From: Lota lota
Lineage: Eukaryota > Chordata > Actinopteri > Gadiformes > Lotidae
Assembly: GCA_026745465.1 (NCBI GenBank)
Contig: JACYXH010000359.1
Span: forward strand, 571,501 to 635,500
DNA length: 64,000 nt
Direction of reading: 5' to 3'
Positions 44,506-54,429 of the stretch are shown here, one piece after another; position 1 is the stretch's first letter, and each line of letters begins with the position of its first letter. The notes below the pieces were generated by a model. That model saw nothing but the letters and a program-made list of their open reading frames with translations. It was not told where the DNA came from and did no database searches. A program made the translations under genes and the position numbers.

Positions 44506-46478
44506 TGTAAGGTGACCCTCTGCCACCATCTAGTGGCACTGGCTGTCACTTCCCCACGTGCCCTTGTTTACCTCTCTGTCAGCAATTACCCACGTGCACT
44601 CCGCTCTACACTCCGGTCTCCAATCCAGTAATAAACGCACCTTATTTTCTCCCTACTCACCAAGCAGCCGGCGTCAGTTCGTTGTTACTCTTAACAAGTT
44701 AGTACCTCGTCCCAGCGTTCTAATTACCTGTACCTCAGTCCTTGCCTGTTCTAACCTACTTGTCCTTTTCCTCTAGTCCTCCCCGTTCCGACTCCTGCTC
44801 CACTCGTCTGACTGCCTTCCCATTATCGACTACTCGCCTGCCGTACCACCCGCCTGCCTACATCTCTCAGACTGCTGCCACTCGCCTGCCAACGAACCCC
44901 TGCCTGCCTGACTATCCGCTTGCCTTGCCCTTGCCCTTGCCTGTACTAAATAAATCCCTTTTGACCCCGTTCCATCTCTGTCTCGGTGTTTTGCGTTTTT
45001 TGGCCCAGTCCCTCAACGGGAAGAGACTCGCTCGGGTCGATCGCCGGACTGTACCGTTGTCTCTGATTGTCTCCGGGAACCACCGCGAGTCTCTCTCTCT
45101 ACACGTGTTGGACTGTCCTCTCACCCCAGTAGTCTTGGGATTCCCCTGGCTGCAGCGTCATAACCCCCAGATGGACTGGAAGGAGAGTCGGATCTCCTCC
45201 TGGAGCCCCTTCTGTCTCGCCCACTGTCTTCGTTCCGCCCAACCTTCCCTCGCTCCTGAGTTTCCCCCACCCTCTCCTCCCGACCTCTCCTCCGTTCCAT
45301 CGGTCTACCATGACCTGGGAGAGGTTTTTAGCATGGCCCGCGCTCTCTCGTTACCTCTCCACCGTCCTTACGACTGCGCCATCGACCTACTCCCTGGAGC
45401 CCCCTTGCCCAGCAGTCGGCTGTTTAACCTCTCTCGTCCCGAGCGGTTGTCCATGGAGAAATACATCCAGATGTCCCTCGCCGCTGGGATAATCCGTCCC
45501 TCCTCTTCCCCGGTAGGAGCGGGGGTTTTTTGTCAGTAAGAAGGACGGCTCCCTCCGTCCTTGCATCAACTATCGAGGATTAAACAACATCACGGTGAAG
45601 AGCAAATACCCGCTGCCTCTCATTAGCTCCGCTTTTGTTCCCCTCCACGGAATCACAATCAAGCTCCCCTTTTCTCTCCGCATTCACCCCACCTTCCACG
45701 TCTCCCAGCTGAAGCCTGTCTCCTCTAGTCCGCTGTCTCCTCCGTCCCCGGCGCCACCTCCCCCCCGGCTGATCGACAACCATCCGGCATACACGGTCAG
45801 ACGCCTCCTCGACGTGCGTCGTCGCGGCCGAGGATTCCAGTACCTGGTGGACTGGGAAGGCTACGGACCTGAGGAGCGGTCCTGGGTTCCGCGGAGTCGT
45901 ATACTGGACGCTTCCCTTATCCGGGACTTTCATCGGCAGCACCTCTCTCACCCCGTTCGTCCGCCTGGAGGCGCTCGTAGAGGGGGGGGGTACTGTAAGA
46001 TGACCCTCTGCCACCATCTAGTGGCGCCGGCTGTCACTTCCCCACGTGCCCTTGTTTACCTCTCTGTCAGCAATTACCCACGTGCACTCCGCTGTACACT
46101 CCGGTCTCCAATCCAGTAATCAACGCACCCTATTTTCTTCCTCCTCACCAAGCAGGCGGCGCCAGTTCGTTGTTACTCTTTACAAGTTAGTACCTCGTCC
46201 CAGCGTTCTAGTTACCTGTACCTCAGTCCTAGCCTGTTCTAACCCGCCTGTCCTGTTCCTCTAGTCCTCCCCGGTCCCGTTCCGACTCCTGCTCCACTCG
46301 TCTGACTGCCTTCCCATTATCGACTACTCGCCTGCCGGACCACCCGCCTGCCAACGAATCCCTGCCTGCCTGACTATCCGCTTGCCTTGCCCTTGCCTGT
46401 ACTAAATAAATCCCTTTTGACCCCGTTCCATCTCTGTCTCGGTGTCTTGCGTTTGGGTCCTAGTTTTGTACCTTAACA
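44506..46478 (+). mobile_element. S5: small internally deleted sushi-like element, target duplication GCTTA
   Basis: Flanked by GCTTA at 44501-44505 and 46479-46483, splitting the S4 RT cleanly. 5' LTR from 44506 (TGTAAGGTGACCC), 3' LTR 45994-46478 (TGTAAGATGACCC to CCTTAACA). The 5' LTR loses its end at about 44998 and runs straight into protease sequence, so the primer site and all of gag are gone. A second deletion at about 45650 joins RT (FVPLHG) to the tail of integrase and the chromodomain. Confidence 0.88.
45001..45990 (+). pseudogene. pol: S5 pol remnant: protease, RT start, chromodomain
   Basis: Protease body ([32 protein letters not shown]), RT start ([17 protein letters not shown]), a one-base frameshift at about 45530, RT motif [16 protein letters not shown], then the deletion joint and [16 protein letters not shown] with a well-preserved chromodomain ([31 protein letters not shown]). 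A polypurine tract with 9 G follows. Confidence 0.82.
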
Positions 46479-46483
46479 GCTTA

Positions 46484-46876
46484 TTAGAGAACAAGCTCTA
46501 TGTCAAGGCGGAAAAGTGTGAATTTCACGTTCCCTCCGTCTCCTTCCTGGGGTACATCATTGGTCAGGGCGAGGCGAAGATGGACCCTGCCAAGGTCTCT
46601 GCAGTGGCTGAGTGGCCAATCCCTTCAACACATTAGAACCTGCAACAGTTTCTGGGGTTCGCCAACTTTTACCGGTGCTTTATTCGGGGTTACAGCCAGG
46701 TTGCGGCGCCCCTCATGGCTCTAACCTCCATAAAGAAGCCCTTCGCGTGGATGTCGGAGGCTGAGACCACTTTCCTGGCCCTCAAGGAACGTTTCGTCAC
46801 AGCGCCTATTCTCGTTCAGCCCCATCCATCCCTCCAGTTCGTGGTGGAGGTCGACGCCTCCGACACCGGAGTGGGC
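46484..46876 (+). pseudogene. pol: S4 RT end and RNase H start
   Basis: Continues S4 RT after S5: [33 protein letters not shown], a stop at [21 protein letters not shown], then RNase [10 protein letters not shown]. It is cut by S6 at 46877 and resumes at 49642 ([16 protein letters not shown]). Confidence 0.83.
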
Positions 46877-47067
46877 TGTTACGTGACCCTCTCCGTTTCT
46901 GTCCATTTCCGCCATCTAGTGGCACCCTGCCTCATTTCACCATGTGCTCCTTTGTTTACCTCGTCGTCAATTAGCCACCACGTGCACTCCCTCTGTCCAC
47001 ACACTCCTGCCAGCAATTCACCAATCACCCCCTCTGTACTTAAGCACTGGCTCCCCACAGAGCCAGT

Positions 47068-47424
47068 GCTAGTTCGTTAGTTGTTTATCTCTCATGATAA
47101 CTACGTCCCCGCCACTTCTTGTTTTCGGGTCCCACTCCCGTTCTTGTTCTCGTTACGGGTTCCGCTCCCGTTCATGTTCCCGCTCTCGTTCCTGTTTCAT
47201 GTTCCTGCCTTCCTCGTTGCCGAACCTCGCCCGCCCGACCACCCGCCTGACTACGTCTCTCTGCCTGCCTGACTCCCCGCCTGCCTACTGCCTGCTGGAC
47301 TACTCGCCTGCCTTGCCCTTGCCTGTACCTCTTGGACAGTAAATCCTTTTTCAACCCTCACCCTGTTGGTTTCCGTGTCTTGCGTTTGGGTCCTAGTTCT
47401 CGTACCATAACAGTACGAACTAGC
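47068..47424 (+). other. S6 LTR segment and primer site that pair, with compensatory change
   Basis: GCTAGTTCGT (47068-47077) is the exact complement of ACGAACTAGC (47415-47424). In S1, S2 and S4 the pair is GCCAGTTCGT with ACGAACTGGC. Both sides of one base pair have changed together (C:G to T:A). Confidence 0.75.
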
Positions 47425-47441
47425 CAAGTTGGACCCAGCAG

Positions 47442-48809
47442 ACATGGATTCCTTACGCCAGATTTATTCCCGCCTGGGAATATCTATTGACTTTACTGCC
47501 TCTAACGAACAGCTTCTGCGGGAGATGTCGGCTTGAGCGCAAACATCGCTCGTCCCCGGTTTCTCTCTCTCCCTTCCCCGCTTCTCCGCTGCCTTCCTCA
47601 CCTCGGTCCTTTTCCCTCCCGGTGTCAGCCCCCACTGCAGCCGCAGTCTCGTGGCCACCAACCCCCGCTGCAGCAGCAGTCTCGTGGCAAACAACCCCCA
47701 CTGCAGCCGCAGTCTCGTGGCCACCAACCCCCGCTACAGCCGCTGTCTCGTGGCCACCAGCTCCGCCGCAGCTGTGGACTCCGGACCCCAAGCCCCAGCG
47801 AACTCCTGGCCGCAAGCGCCGGCTACCGGTTCAGCTGCACTCCCCCGGGAAAAGGCCCAAGTTCCAGCTGCCTCCTGGCCCTGAGCCCCAGCGCCAGCAG
47901 CAGTTGCCTCCTGGTCCCAAGCCCCAGCTGTATCCTGGCCCTGAGCCCCAGCGCCAGCCCCAGCTGTCTCCTGGTCCTGAGTCCAAGCCCCAGTTGTCTC
48001 CTGGTCCCTAGTCCAAGCCCCAGTTGTCTCCTGGTCCGGACTCCAAGCCCCAGCGAAATCCTGGCCGCAAGCGCCGGCTACCGGTTCAGCTGGACTCCCC
48101 CGGGAAAAGGCCCAAGCTTCAGCGGCCTCCTGGCCCTGAGCCCCAGCGCCAGCCCCAGCTGCCTCCTGGTCCTAAGCCCAAGTTGACTCCAGGTCCCGAG
48201 TCGCAGTCCCAGCAGCAGTTGCCTCCTGGCCCTGCGCCCCAGCGCCAGCAGCAGTTGCCTCCTGGTCCAAAGCCCCAGCGGTCCTCTGGCCCTGAGCCCC
48301 AGCAGCAGTGGCCTCCTGACCCTGAGCCCCAGCCCCAGCAGCAGTTGCCTCCTGACCCTGAGCCCCAGCAGTAGTTGCCTCCTGACCCTGAGCCCCAGCA
48401 GCAGTTGCCTCCCGGCCCTGAGCCCCAGCCTCAGCAGCAGTTGCCTCCTGGGCCCAAGCCCCAACGGCCTCCTGGCCGCAAGCACCGGCTACCGGCCCCA
48501 CAGCTTTCCGCTGGGAGAAAGTCCCTTAGTCCGCTGTCTCCCCCATCCCCGGCTCCGTCACTACCCTGGGTGATTGACAGCATCCCGGCGTACTCGGTCA
48601 GACGCCTCCTGGATGTTCGTCGTCGCGGCCGACGAAACCAGTCTCCGGTAGGCTGGGAGGGCTACGGACCTGGGGAGCAAGCCTGTTTTATTTTTTCGGA
48701 GTCGCTCCCTGGACCCCTCCCTAACCCGGAATTCCCACCGCCAGCACCCTCCCCCGTCGTGCGTACGCCTGGAGGCGTCCGTAGAGGGGGGGGGGGTAAT
48801 GTTACGTGA
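47442..48809 (+). pseudogene. S6 Pro/Gln-rich repeat frame fused to a chromodomain remnant
   Basis: A short gag-like start (MDSLRQIYSRLGISI) stops after 31 codons. A second frame, 47487-48809, runs about 440 codons with only two stops (TAG at 48009 and 48372). It encodes AAVSWPPTP-type repeats (33-bp units), then PPGPEPQRQQQ-type repeats (36- and 48-bp units), then a decayed chromodomain ([27 protein letters not shown]). All repeat units keep the frame. Whether any protein was made is unknown. Confidence 0.65.
47636..48470 (+). repeat. Coding-phase minisatellite in S6
   Basis: Two blocks: 33-bp units around GCAGTCTCGTGGCCACC (47636-47765), and 36-bp or longer units around CCTGAGCCCCAGC, CAGCAGCAGTTGCCTCCTGG (47870-48460). 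Confidence 0.88.
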
Positions 48810-49636
48810 CCCTCTCCGTTTCTGTCCATTTCCGCCATCTAGTGGCACCCTGCCTCATTTCACCATGTGCTCCTTTGTTTACCTCGTCATCAATTAGCCA
48901 CCACGTGCACTCCCTCTGTCCACACACTCCTGCCAGCAATTCACCAATCACCCCCTCTGTACTTAAGCACTGGCTCCCCACAGAGCCAGTGCTAGTTCTT
49001 TAATTTGCTCTCACGCAGTAACTACGTCCCCGCCTTTTAGAGTTCCTGTTTACGGGTCCCACTCCCGTTCTTGTTCCCATTACGGGTTCTGCTCCCGTTC
49101 CTGTTCCTGCTCCCGATCCTGTTCCTGTTTCGGGTTCCACTCCCGTTCCTGTTCCTGTGCCGACTCCCGTTCCCGTTCCTGTTCCCAGTGTGATTCGCTC
49201 CCGTTCCTGTTGCCTAGTCCCTGCCTGCCTGCTTGCCTTCCTCGTTGCCGAACCTCGCCTGCTCAACTACCCGCCTGCCTACGTCCCTCTGCGTAGTTCG
49301 TTAGTTGTTTATCTCTCATGATAACTACGTCCCCGCCACTTCTTGTTTTCGGGTCCCACTCCCGTTCTTGTTCTCGTTACGGGTTCCGCTCCCGTTCATG
49401 TTCCCGCTCTCGTTCCTGTTTCATGTTCCTGCCTTCCTCGTTGCCGAACCTCGCCTGCCCGACCACCCGCCTGACTACGTCTCTCTGCCTGCCTGACTCC
49501 CCGCCTGCCTACTGCCTGCTGGACTACTCGCCTGCCTTGCCCTTGCCTGTACCTCTTGGACAATAAATCATTTTTCAACCCTCACCCTGTTGGTTTCCGT
49601 GTCTTGCGTTTGGGTCCTAGTTCTCGTACCATAACA
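48800..49636 (+). mobile_element. S6 3' LTR with duplicated R-U5 region
   Basis: After the shared U3 it carries a variant segment (GCTAGTTCTTTAATTTGC onward, rich in CCCGTTCCTGTTCC repeats). It then restarts at GTAGTTCGTTAGTTG (about 49292) with the standard segment, making it 301 bp longer than the 5' LTR. Confidence 0.8.
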
Positions 49637-49641
49637 TGGGC

Positions 49642-50192
49642 GCAGTGTTGTCCCAATGGTCTCCCACCGATCACAAGTTACATCCCTGCGCCTTCTACTC
49701 ACGCCGGCTCACTCCTCCGGAGTGTAACTACGACATTGGAAATTGCGAGCTCTTGGCCGTCAAGTTAGCACTGGAGGAGTGGAGGCATTGGCTTGAGGGG
49801 GCGGAGCAACCATTCATTGTGTGGACTGATCACCGTAACCTAGCCTACATCCAGTCCTCTAAAAGGCTGACCGCCAGACAGGCCAGGTTGGCTCTATTCT
49901 TCAGCCGCTTCGACTTCTCACTTACCTACCGTCCCGGTTCTCGAATATCACGCCTTGTCCCGCATTCACTCCCCTGAGGATCCCTGTCCGGACCCTGAGC
50001 AAATCCTGCCACCCACCTGTCTCGTCGCTGTGCTTACCTGAGAGGTCGAGTCTGCAGTTATCAAGGCTCAGGAACAACTACCAGACCCCAGTCACGGCCC
50101 TTCCAATCGGCTGTTTGTCCCTGACGCGAAGCGTTCCAGGGTCCTCACCTGGGCTCACTCCACTAAACTCACCTGCCACCCCGGAATAACAC
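49642..50192 (+). pseudogene. pol: S4 RNase H end and integrase zinc finger start
   Basis: RNase H continues ([32 protein letters not shown]) with a frameshift near 49950. The integrase begins (HSTKLTCHPGI) and is cut by the G2 LTR at 50193. Confidence 0.8.
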
Positions 50193-51096
50193 TGTGGTAA
50201 GGGGGGGCGTGGCTTAGCGCCGGCTGCAGACAGAAGGGGCGGAGCGGCTCAATTAGGGTCTGTTACGGCTGCCGTCGGCACCCTCATGTGTTCGGTAACA
50301 GGTTGTGATAAGGGAGATGCAAGCTGAGGATTCGTGGGACAAAGGAAGTCCCGCCCGGTTTCTGGAGGCGGCATGCATCACTCTCTGGCCAATTGAAGAA
50401 GGCTGCCTCCAGCTTAAAAGGCCTGATTGATTGCAGCTGAGGGCAGCTGCCAGACCAGATTCATTTGTACATGGCTTGTGAGAGTAAGGAAGTGGGCCAA
50501 GGCTAGAGCAAAATCTCTTTGTAATTAAGACACGTCGTGTGCAGACTCATTAGGTTCAGGGGTGCTGTGAGTATTGTGTTTTGTTTTACCAAGTACCTTA
50601 GTGAGAGAGGACTTTTGTTTAACCTTTTTTTTTCTTATGAAGTTAGCTACAGTTCCTTTTCAGGATCTTTTCTTATATTCTGTTTTTGATTTCCGCAGCA
50701 CCCATCGGCCTTATCTTCCGTTTGTAAACTCCTTTGTTAAATTTGTCTTTTTACAATAAATTTCTTTTCAAATACCAATTACACCTGGTTTTATGTTTAT
50801 GTTCTGATACCCCTAGCTAAAGGACGTAACAGGGTCACAGACGCAGCTGTAGGGGAGTAGCGCAAATAGGTAGTTATTGAAAAGACTGACATGTGTTGTG
50901 CTCTCCCCACAGTGAGGTCGGGTCCAGTCACGTGGTTGGCTGGCTGTGTGTAACCGGAGAAGTTTTGAATGCGCGCGTCCAAGAGAGACGGCGAGTGTGG
51001 AGTTTTTGTTCAAGCGAGACAATAAAAGGGACATTTTCTTTCTGTTAATCGTTGTGTGGTTTTATTACCCTGGTCTGTAGCCTGTTTGGTGCTACT
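50193..51096 (+). mobile_element. G2 LTR (interrupted)
   Basis: TGTGGTAAGGGGGGGCGTGG to about GTGCTACTT. It aligns with the G1 LTR. Without the solo LTR at 50261-50831 it is about 330 bp. Confidence 0.78.
50261..50831 (+). mobile_element. Solo LTR in the G2 LTR (target duplication GGGTC)
   Basis: 571 bp, TGTTACGGCTGCC to GGACGTAACA. The terminal 7 bases are inverted copies (TGTTACG and CGTAACA). Flanks are GGGTC at 50256-50260 and 50832-50836. The G1 LTR reads straight through GGGGTCACAGACGCAGC at this place, confirming the insertion. Confidence 0.9.
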
Positions 51097-51097
51097 T

Positions 51098-51115
51098 TGG
51101 TGCCTGAACAGGGAC
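51098..51115 (+). other. G2 primer-binding site, tRNA-Lys type
   Basis: TGGTGCCTGAACAGGGAC, two differences in 18 from the classical tRNA-Lys3 primer site. Confidence 0.68.
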
Positions 51116-51123
51116 CCGGAGAT

Positions 51124-51243
<120 letters not shown>

Positions 51244-51267
51244 TTTTGTTTTTGGTCGTTCGTGGAA

Positions 51268-52300
51268 ATGGAGGAATGAATCCCAGAGTCGGCGCCGGCC
51301 CAGGCCCTGCGGTGCATTGCGGAGACCCAGGAGGGCCTCATCCGTGCCCACCACCAGCAGACGCAGGCGTTCCTATAAATCGCTGCTCAGCATGCGGAAG
51401 AGCGGGCGGTATTTCGCCAGATGGTGCGGCCTGGGTCAATGGACTGGCGGGGTGACGAAGCGGAGGTGGCCCGACCCCAGATACCGCTGCCGAAGATGTC
51501 CCCCCAGGACGACGTGGAGGCGTACCTGGAGGTGTTCGAGGGAATGGCAGGGACGTGTGGCTGGCCTGAGGGGGAGTGGGCCCTCCGACTGCTGCCCCTC
51601 CTGACAGGAGCGGCTCTGGCGGCCGCCCATACGTTGCCGGCCACTGCCTGACTACACCACGGTAAAGCGGGGCCTGCTGGACCGCCTCGGCCTGCCGCCG
51701 GAGGGCCATTGCCGCCGCTTTAAGGAGATGAGGATGGTGGACGTGGGCCGGCCCTTCAACTAAGCGCACCAGTTGGTGGACGCCGCGGCACGATGGCTGC
51801 GGCCCGAAGAGCGCAGCAGTCGAGAGGTGGTGGAGCAGGTGGCGCTGGATCGCTTCGTCGAGGGCTTGCCTCCAGCCACAGTCGAGTGGGTCCAGTGCCA
51901 CCGGCCTACGGACCTGGAGGCCGCCATCACCCTGGCGGAGGACCACCTGGCGCTGCCCCGTCGGGACCGGGGCGGGGCGGGGCTGGGCGGGGCAGGGGAT
52001 TCCCCCGCGGTGCCAGTCCGCCCGGTTCCCCGACCACGGAGACAGCTGGAGGCATCGTGGCTCACACCCCCAACTCGCACCAACACCCACCCACCTAGCC
52101 CCCATACATCTGCACCGGTTCCCCATCCCAGGACCAACCCACCGGGCTGGTACCGGTCCCCTCTAGGCCCGGCCTCCGCCTCTAGGGCCCCTAACCCGCA
52201 GAGAGCTCCTCATCCGGCGGGACAGGAGTGTTGGCGGTGCGGACAACCCGGACACCGGCAGTGGGACTGCCCCCAGATGGGGCAAGTGGTCCGGGTGGCT
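51268..52300 (+). pseudogene. gag: G2 gag with SCAN-like capsid segment and CCHC knuckle
   Basis: Pieces in order: [18 protein letters not shown] (capsid start), [18 protein letters not shown], then at about 51700-51950 HCRRFKEM, RWLRPEERSSREVVEQVALD, RFVEGLPPATVEWVQ and ITLAEDHL, a pattern that matches the SCAN dimerisation domain of vertebrate zinc-finger proteins. A Pro-rich linker and a knuckle CWRCGQPGHRQWDC follow. Breaks include an early TGA (about 51277), a frameshift near 51650, a TAA at about 51762 and a TGA near 52358. Confidence 0.78.
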
Positions 52301-52564
52301 GCGCCGTCGGCCTCTTCTCCCGATCTGGAGGGTAGATACTGCATACCAGTAAGGATGTGAGGGAGTATATACCAGGCGTTGCTGGATTCAGGGAGTGAGC
52401 AAACCCTGATCCACCAAAGCATGGTTCGACCCGGGGCACTGGTAGAGGCATCATGGGTGGAAATAAAATGTATTCATGGGGATGTGCACAAGTATCCAGT
52501 CGTGACTGTGGAAATTCGCTACGGCGGGAAAAAGCATAAAGTTAAGGCCGCGGTTAGCCCCCGC
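52301..52564 (+). pseudogene. pol: G2 aspartic protease start
   Basis: [17 protein letters not shown] carries the active-site [21 protein letters not shown] follows, then the joint to sushi-like sequence at about 52564. The upstream frame ends in a TGA at 52358. Confidence 0.8.
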
Positions 52565-52867
52565 TTTAAACCACTTTCCACCAGTCTGCTATCCCCCCCA
52601 GCTGTGCCTCCGCCCCCACCCAGGATGATCGATAATCATCCGGCGTGGACAGTCAGTCGTCTCCTGCACGTGCGTCGCCGAGGTCAGGGTTTACAATATC
52701 TGGTCGACTGGGAGGGATATGGGCCTGAAGAATGTTCTTGGGTTTCTAGGAGCCTCATTTTAGACCCCAAATGTATACGGGATTACCATCGTCTGCACCC
52801 CTCCGGTTCGGGGCGTCCACCTGGAGGTGTCCGTAGGGTGGGGGGGGGGGGGGGGGGGGGGGGGTAC
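52565..52867 (+). pseudogene. pol: S4 integrase tail, chromodomain and polypurine tract
   Basis: [20 protein letters not shown], then a chromodomain ([31 protein letters not shown]) and the sequence before the LTR. The polypurine tract has grown to 25 G (52840-52864). Confidence 0.82.
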
Positions 52868-53296
52868 TGTTATTGCAATCACCTGTCAGCAATCACCTGT
52901 CAGCAATCAGTAATCTACACACCCTATTTCTCCACCGCACTTCCTAGCAGCCGGCGCCAGTTCGTTGTACTTTCCACATGGTAGTATCTCGTTACCGCAA
53001 TATTGACATCCTGAATTCAATTCATTGACATGAATTCTTCCTGCCTGTCCTAACTTACCCTTCTCCTGTATCCAGCTCCCCTCCGGATTCCGTTCCAGTT
53101 GTGACCTACGCCGGCCGGACCACCCGCCAACCGCCTAGCCCCTTTCTGCCTGACTGTCCGCCTGCCGCCGAACCCCTGCCCGCCTGACCACGATTAGCCC
53201 AGTCCCAATCTGTTCCCCGAAATAAATCCCTTTAAATCAACCCCTGCCTCTGTCATCTGTGTCCTGCATTTGGGTCCCCTGTCTCGTACCTTAACA
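52868..53296 (+). mobile_element. S4 3' LTR
   Basis: TGTTATTGCAATCACC to CCTTAACA, 429 bp, matching the S4 5' LTR from the GTAATCTAC region onward. Its left part has been rearranged (repeated AATCACCTGTCAGC). Confidence 0.82.
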
Positions 53297-53362
53297 TAAC
53301 GGGAGTCTATGGAGCAGTATATACAGGAATCCCTAGCCGCTGGTATTTTTCGTACCATAACA

Positions 53363-54070
53363 CTTGCACCTGGTAGAGAGTGAGGCGAGTGTGCAAGGTA
53401 ACACAATCATTTGTACTTGCAGGTCTTAAATGTCTACAGCTCTCAGACATTTGCCGGTTTAGCAGGGCATCAGAAAAAAAGATCTCCTTCGCAATGACGG
53501 AGATGGATGGATCATTCAGGGGATTAAGTAAAGTAAGTATTTCCAAAGTGCTACATATTGAGTCACATTGATGAACAACTTTGTCTAAGCTGTCTTCTCT
53601 TTAGCTTGATCCAATGGCTCATGATGCCTTAATTGGATCCGAGCACTATAGACAATAGTATTTTGGTGAGACACCAGAAAAGAAAAAAAAGAAAAGAAAT
53701 GCAGGGATGGAACAAGGCAAGTTCTATAGTAATGACAGTGAATTTTGGTGACATCATGAGCCAGTCTTACCAGCAAGACTTGACATCCTGTGGGGCACTT
53801 GTTTGCAAGGTATATGTGTAATGGATCCCTTGACTCTGAGTTTGTGACAGCTATTGCCCTGTACTGAATTCTGTAGTTTGCAGAGCTAATTCTAATGGCA
53901 TTATTAAATTGCGAATGGAGATTGCTTGGCAACTAGCAACAGAATCAGGTTAGCTTTTTGTATTGTAAATATTGATGTTGTTAAGGGAGTGAACTGACAC
54001 ATGTACTCTGTTGTCCTAGAAAATCTTTCAGACATTTGTAGAGCATGTGGAAATGCATGCCAAAGCCCTG
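53363..54070 (+). pseudogene. Ginger-type gene, 3' exons with Ulp1-like cysteine protease motif
   Basis: Downstream of the nest, small exon-like pieces have good acceptors (CTTGCAG at 53423, TCTTTAG at 53604, GTCCTAG near 54019). One begins LDPMAHDALIG, like the LDP motif holding the catalytic Asp of Ulp1/SENP proteases. The piece ending at 53809 (donor GTATAT) reads SYQQDLTSCGALVCK, like the conserved QQ-D-x-x-SCG-x-x-VC block with the catalytic Cys. Ulp1-type proteases cleave SUMO and also occur in several transposon families. Its position suggests the C-terminal part of the integrase gene at 33320-34250 and 39995-40122, but this link is inferred. Confidence 0.5.
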
Positions 54071-54090
54071 GAAAACAGAAAATGGACTCT

Positions 54091-54201
<111 letters not shown>

Positions 54202-54429
54202 GGATTTGGGCTGGGAGGCCACCCCTGGAGTTAGACTTTGGATGCCCTTCCTGCTGTTCATAACACCACCTCACCAGCTCCAGTACTCAAAATGTTCCAC
54301 GCACCGAAGTTAATGCAATAGATTACACTCTATAACGGCCTGTGAACACTTGGTAAATGAAGAGTATTTAGAGTTTTCCATTTAGACTAAAATTGAATTT
54401 CTCTCTCCAGATGATGTGGAAATGGATGG

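Larger units (their letters stand above)
46877..49636 (+). mobile_element. S6: non-autonomous sushi-like derivative with repeat-rich ORF, target duplication TGGGC
   Basis: Flanked by TGGGC at 46872-46876 and 49637-49641 within S4 RNase H. 5' LTR 46877-47412 (536 bp), 3' LTR 48800-49636 (837 bp, with a partial duplication). Between them only the first gag codons, a Pro/Gln-rich minisatellite and a chromodomain remnant remain; protease, RT and integrase are absent. It must have moved with enzymes from other copies. Confidence 0.87.

Noticed and set aside
47636-48470. Regular repeats as a CRISPR-like array
   Set aside because: Units are contiguous without unique spacers, lie between LTRs and code for a Pro/Gln repeat; this is eukaryotic DNA.
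51338-52126. 262-codon minus-strand frame over the G2 gag
   Set aside because: GC-rich antisense shadow of the gag region; it has no domain, while the plus strand carries SCAN-like and CCHC motifs.
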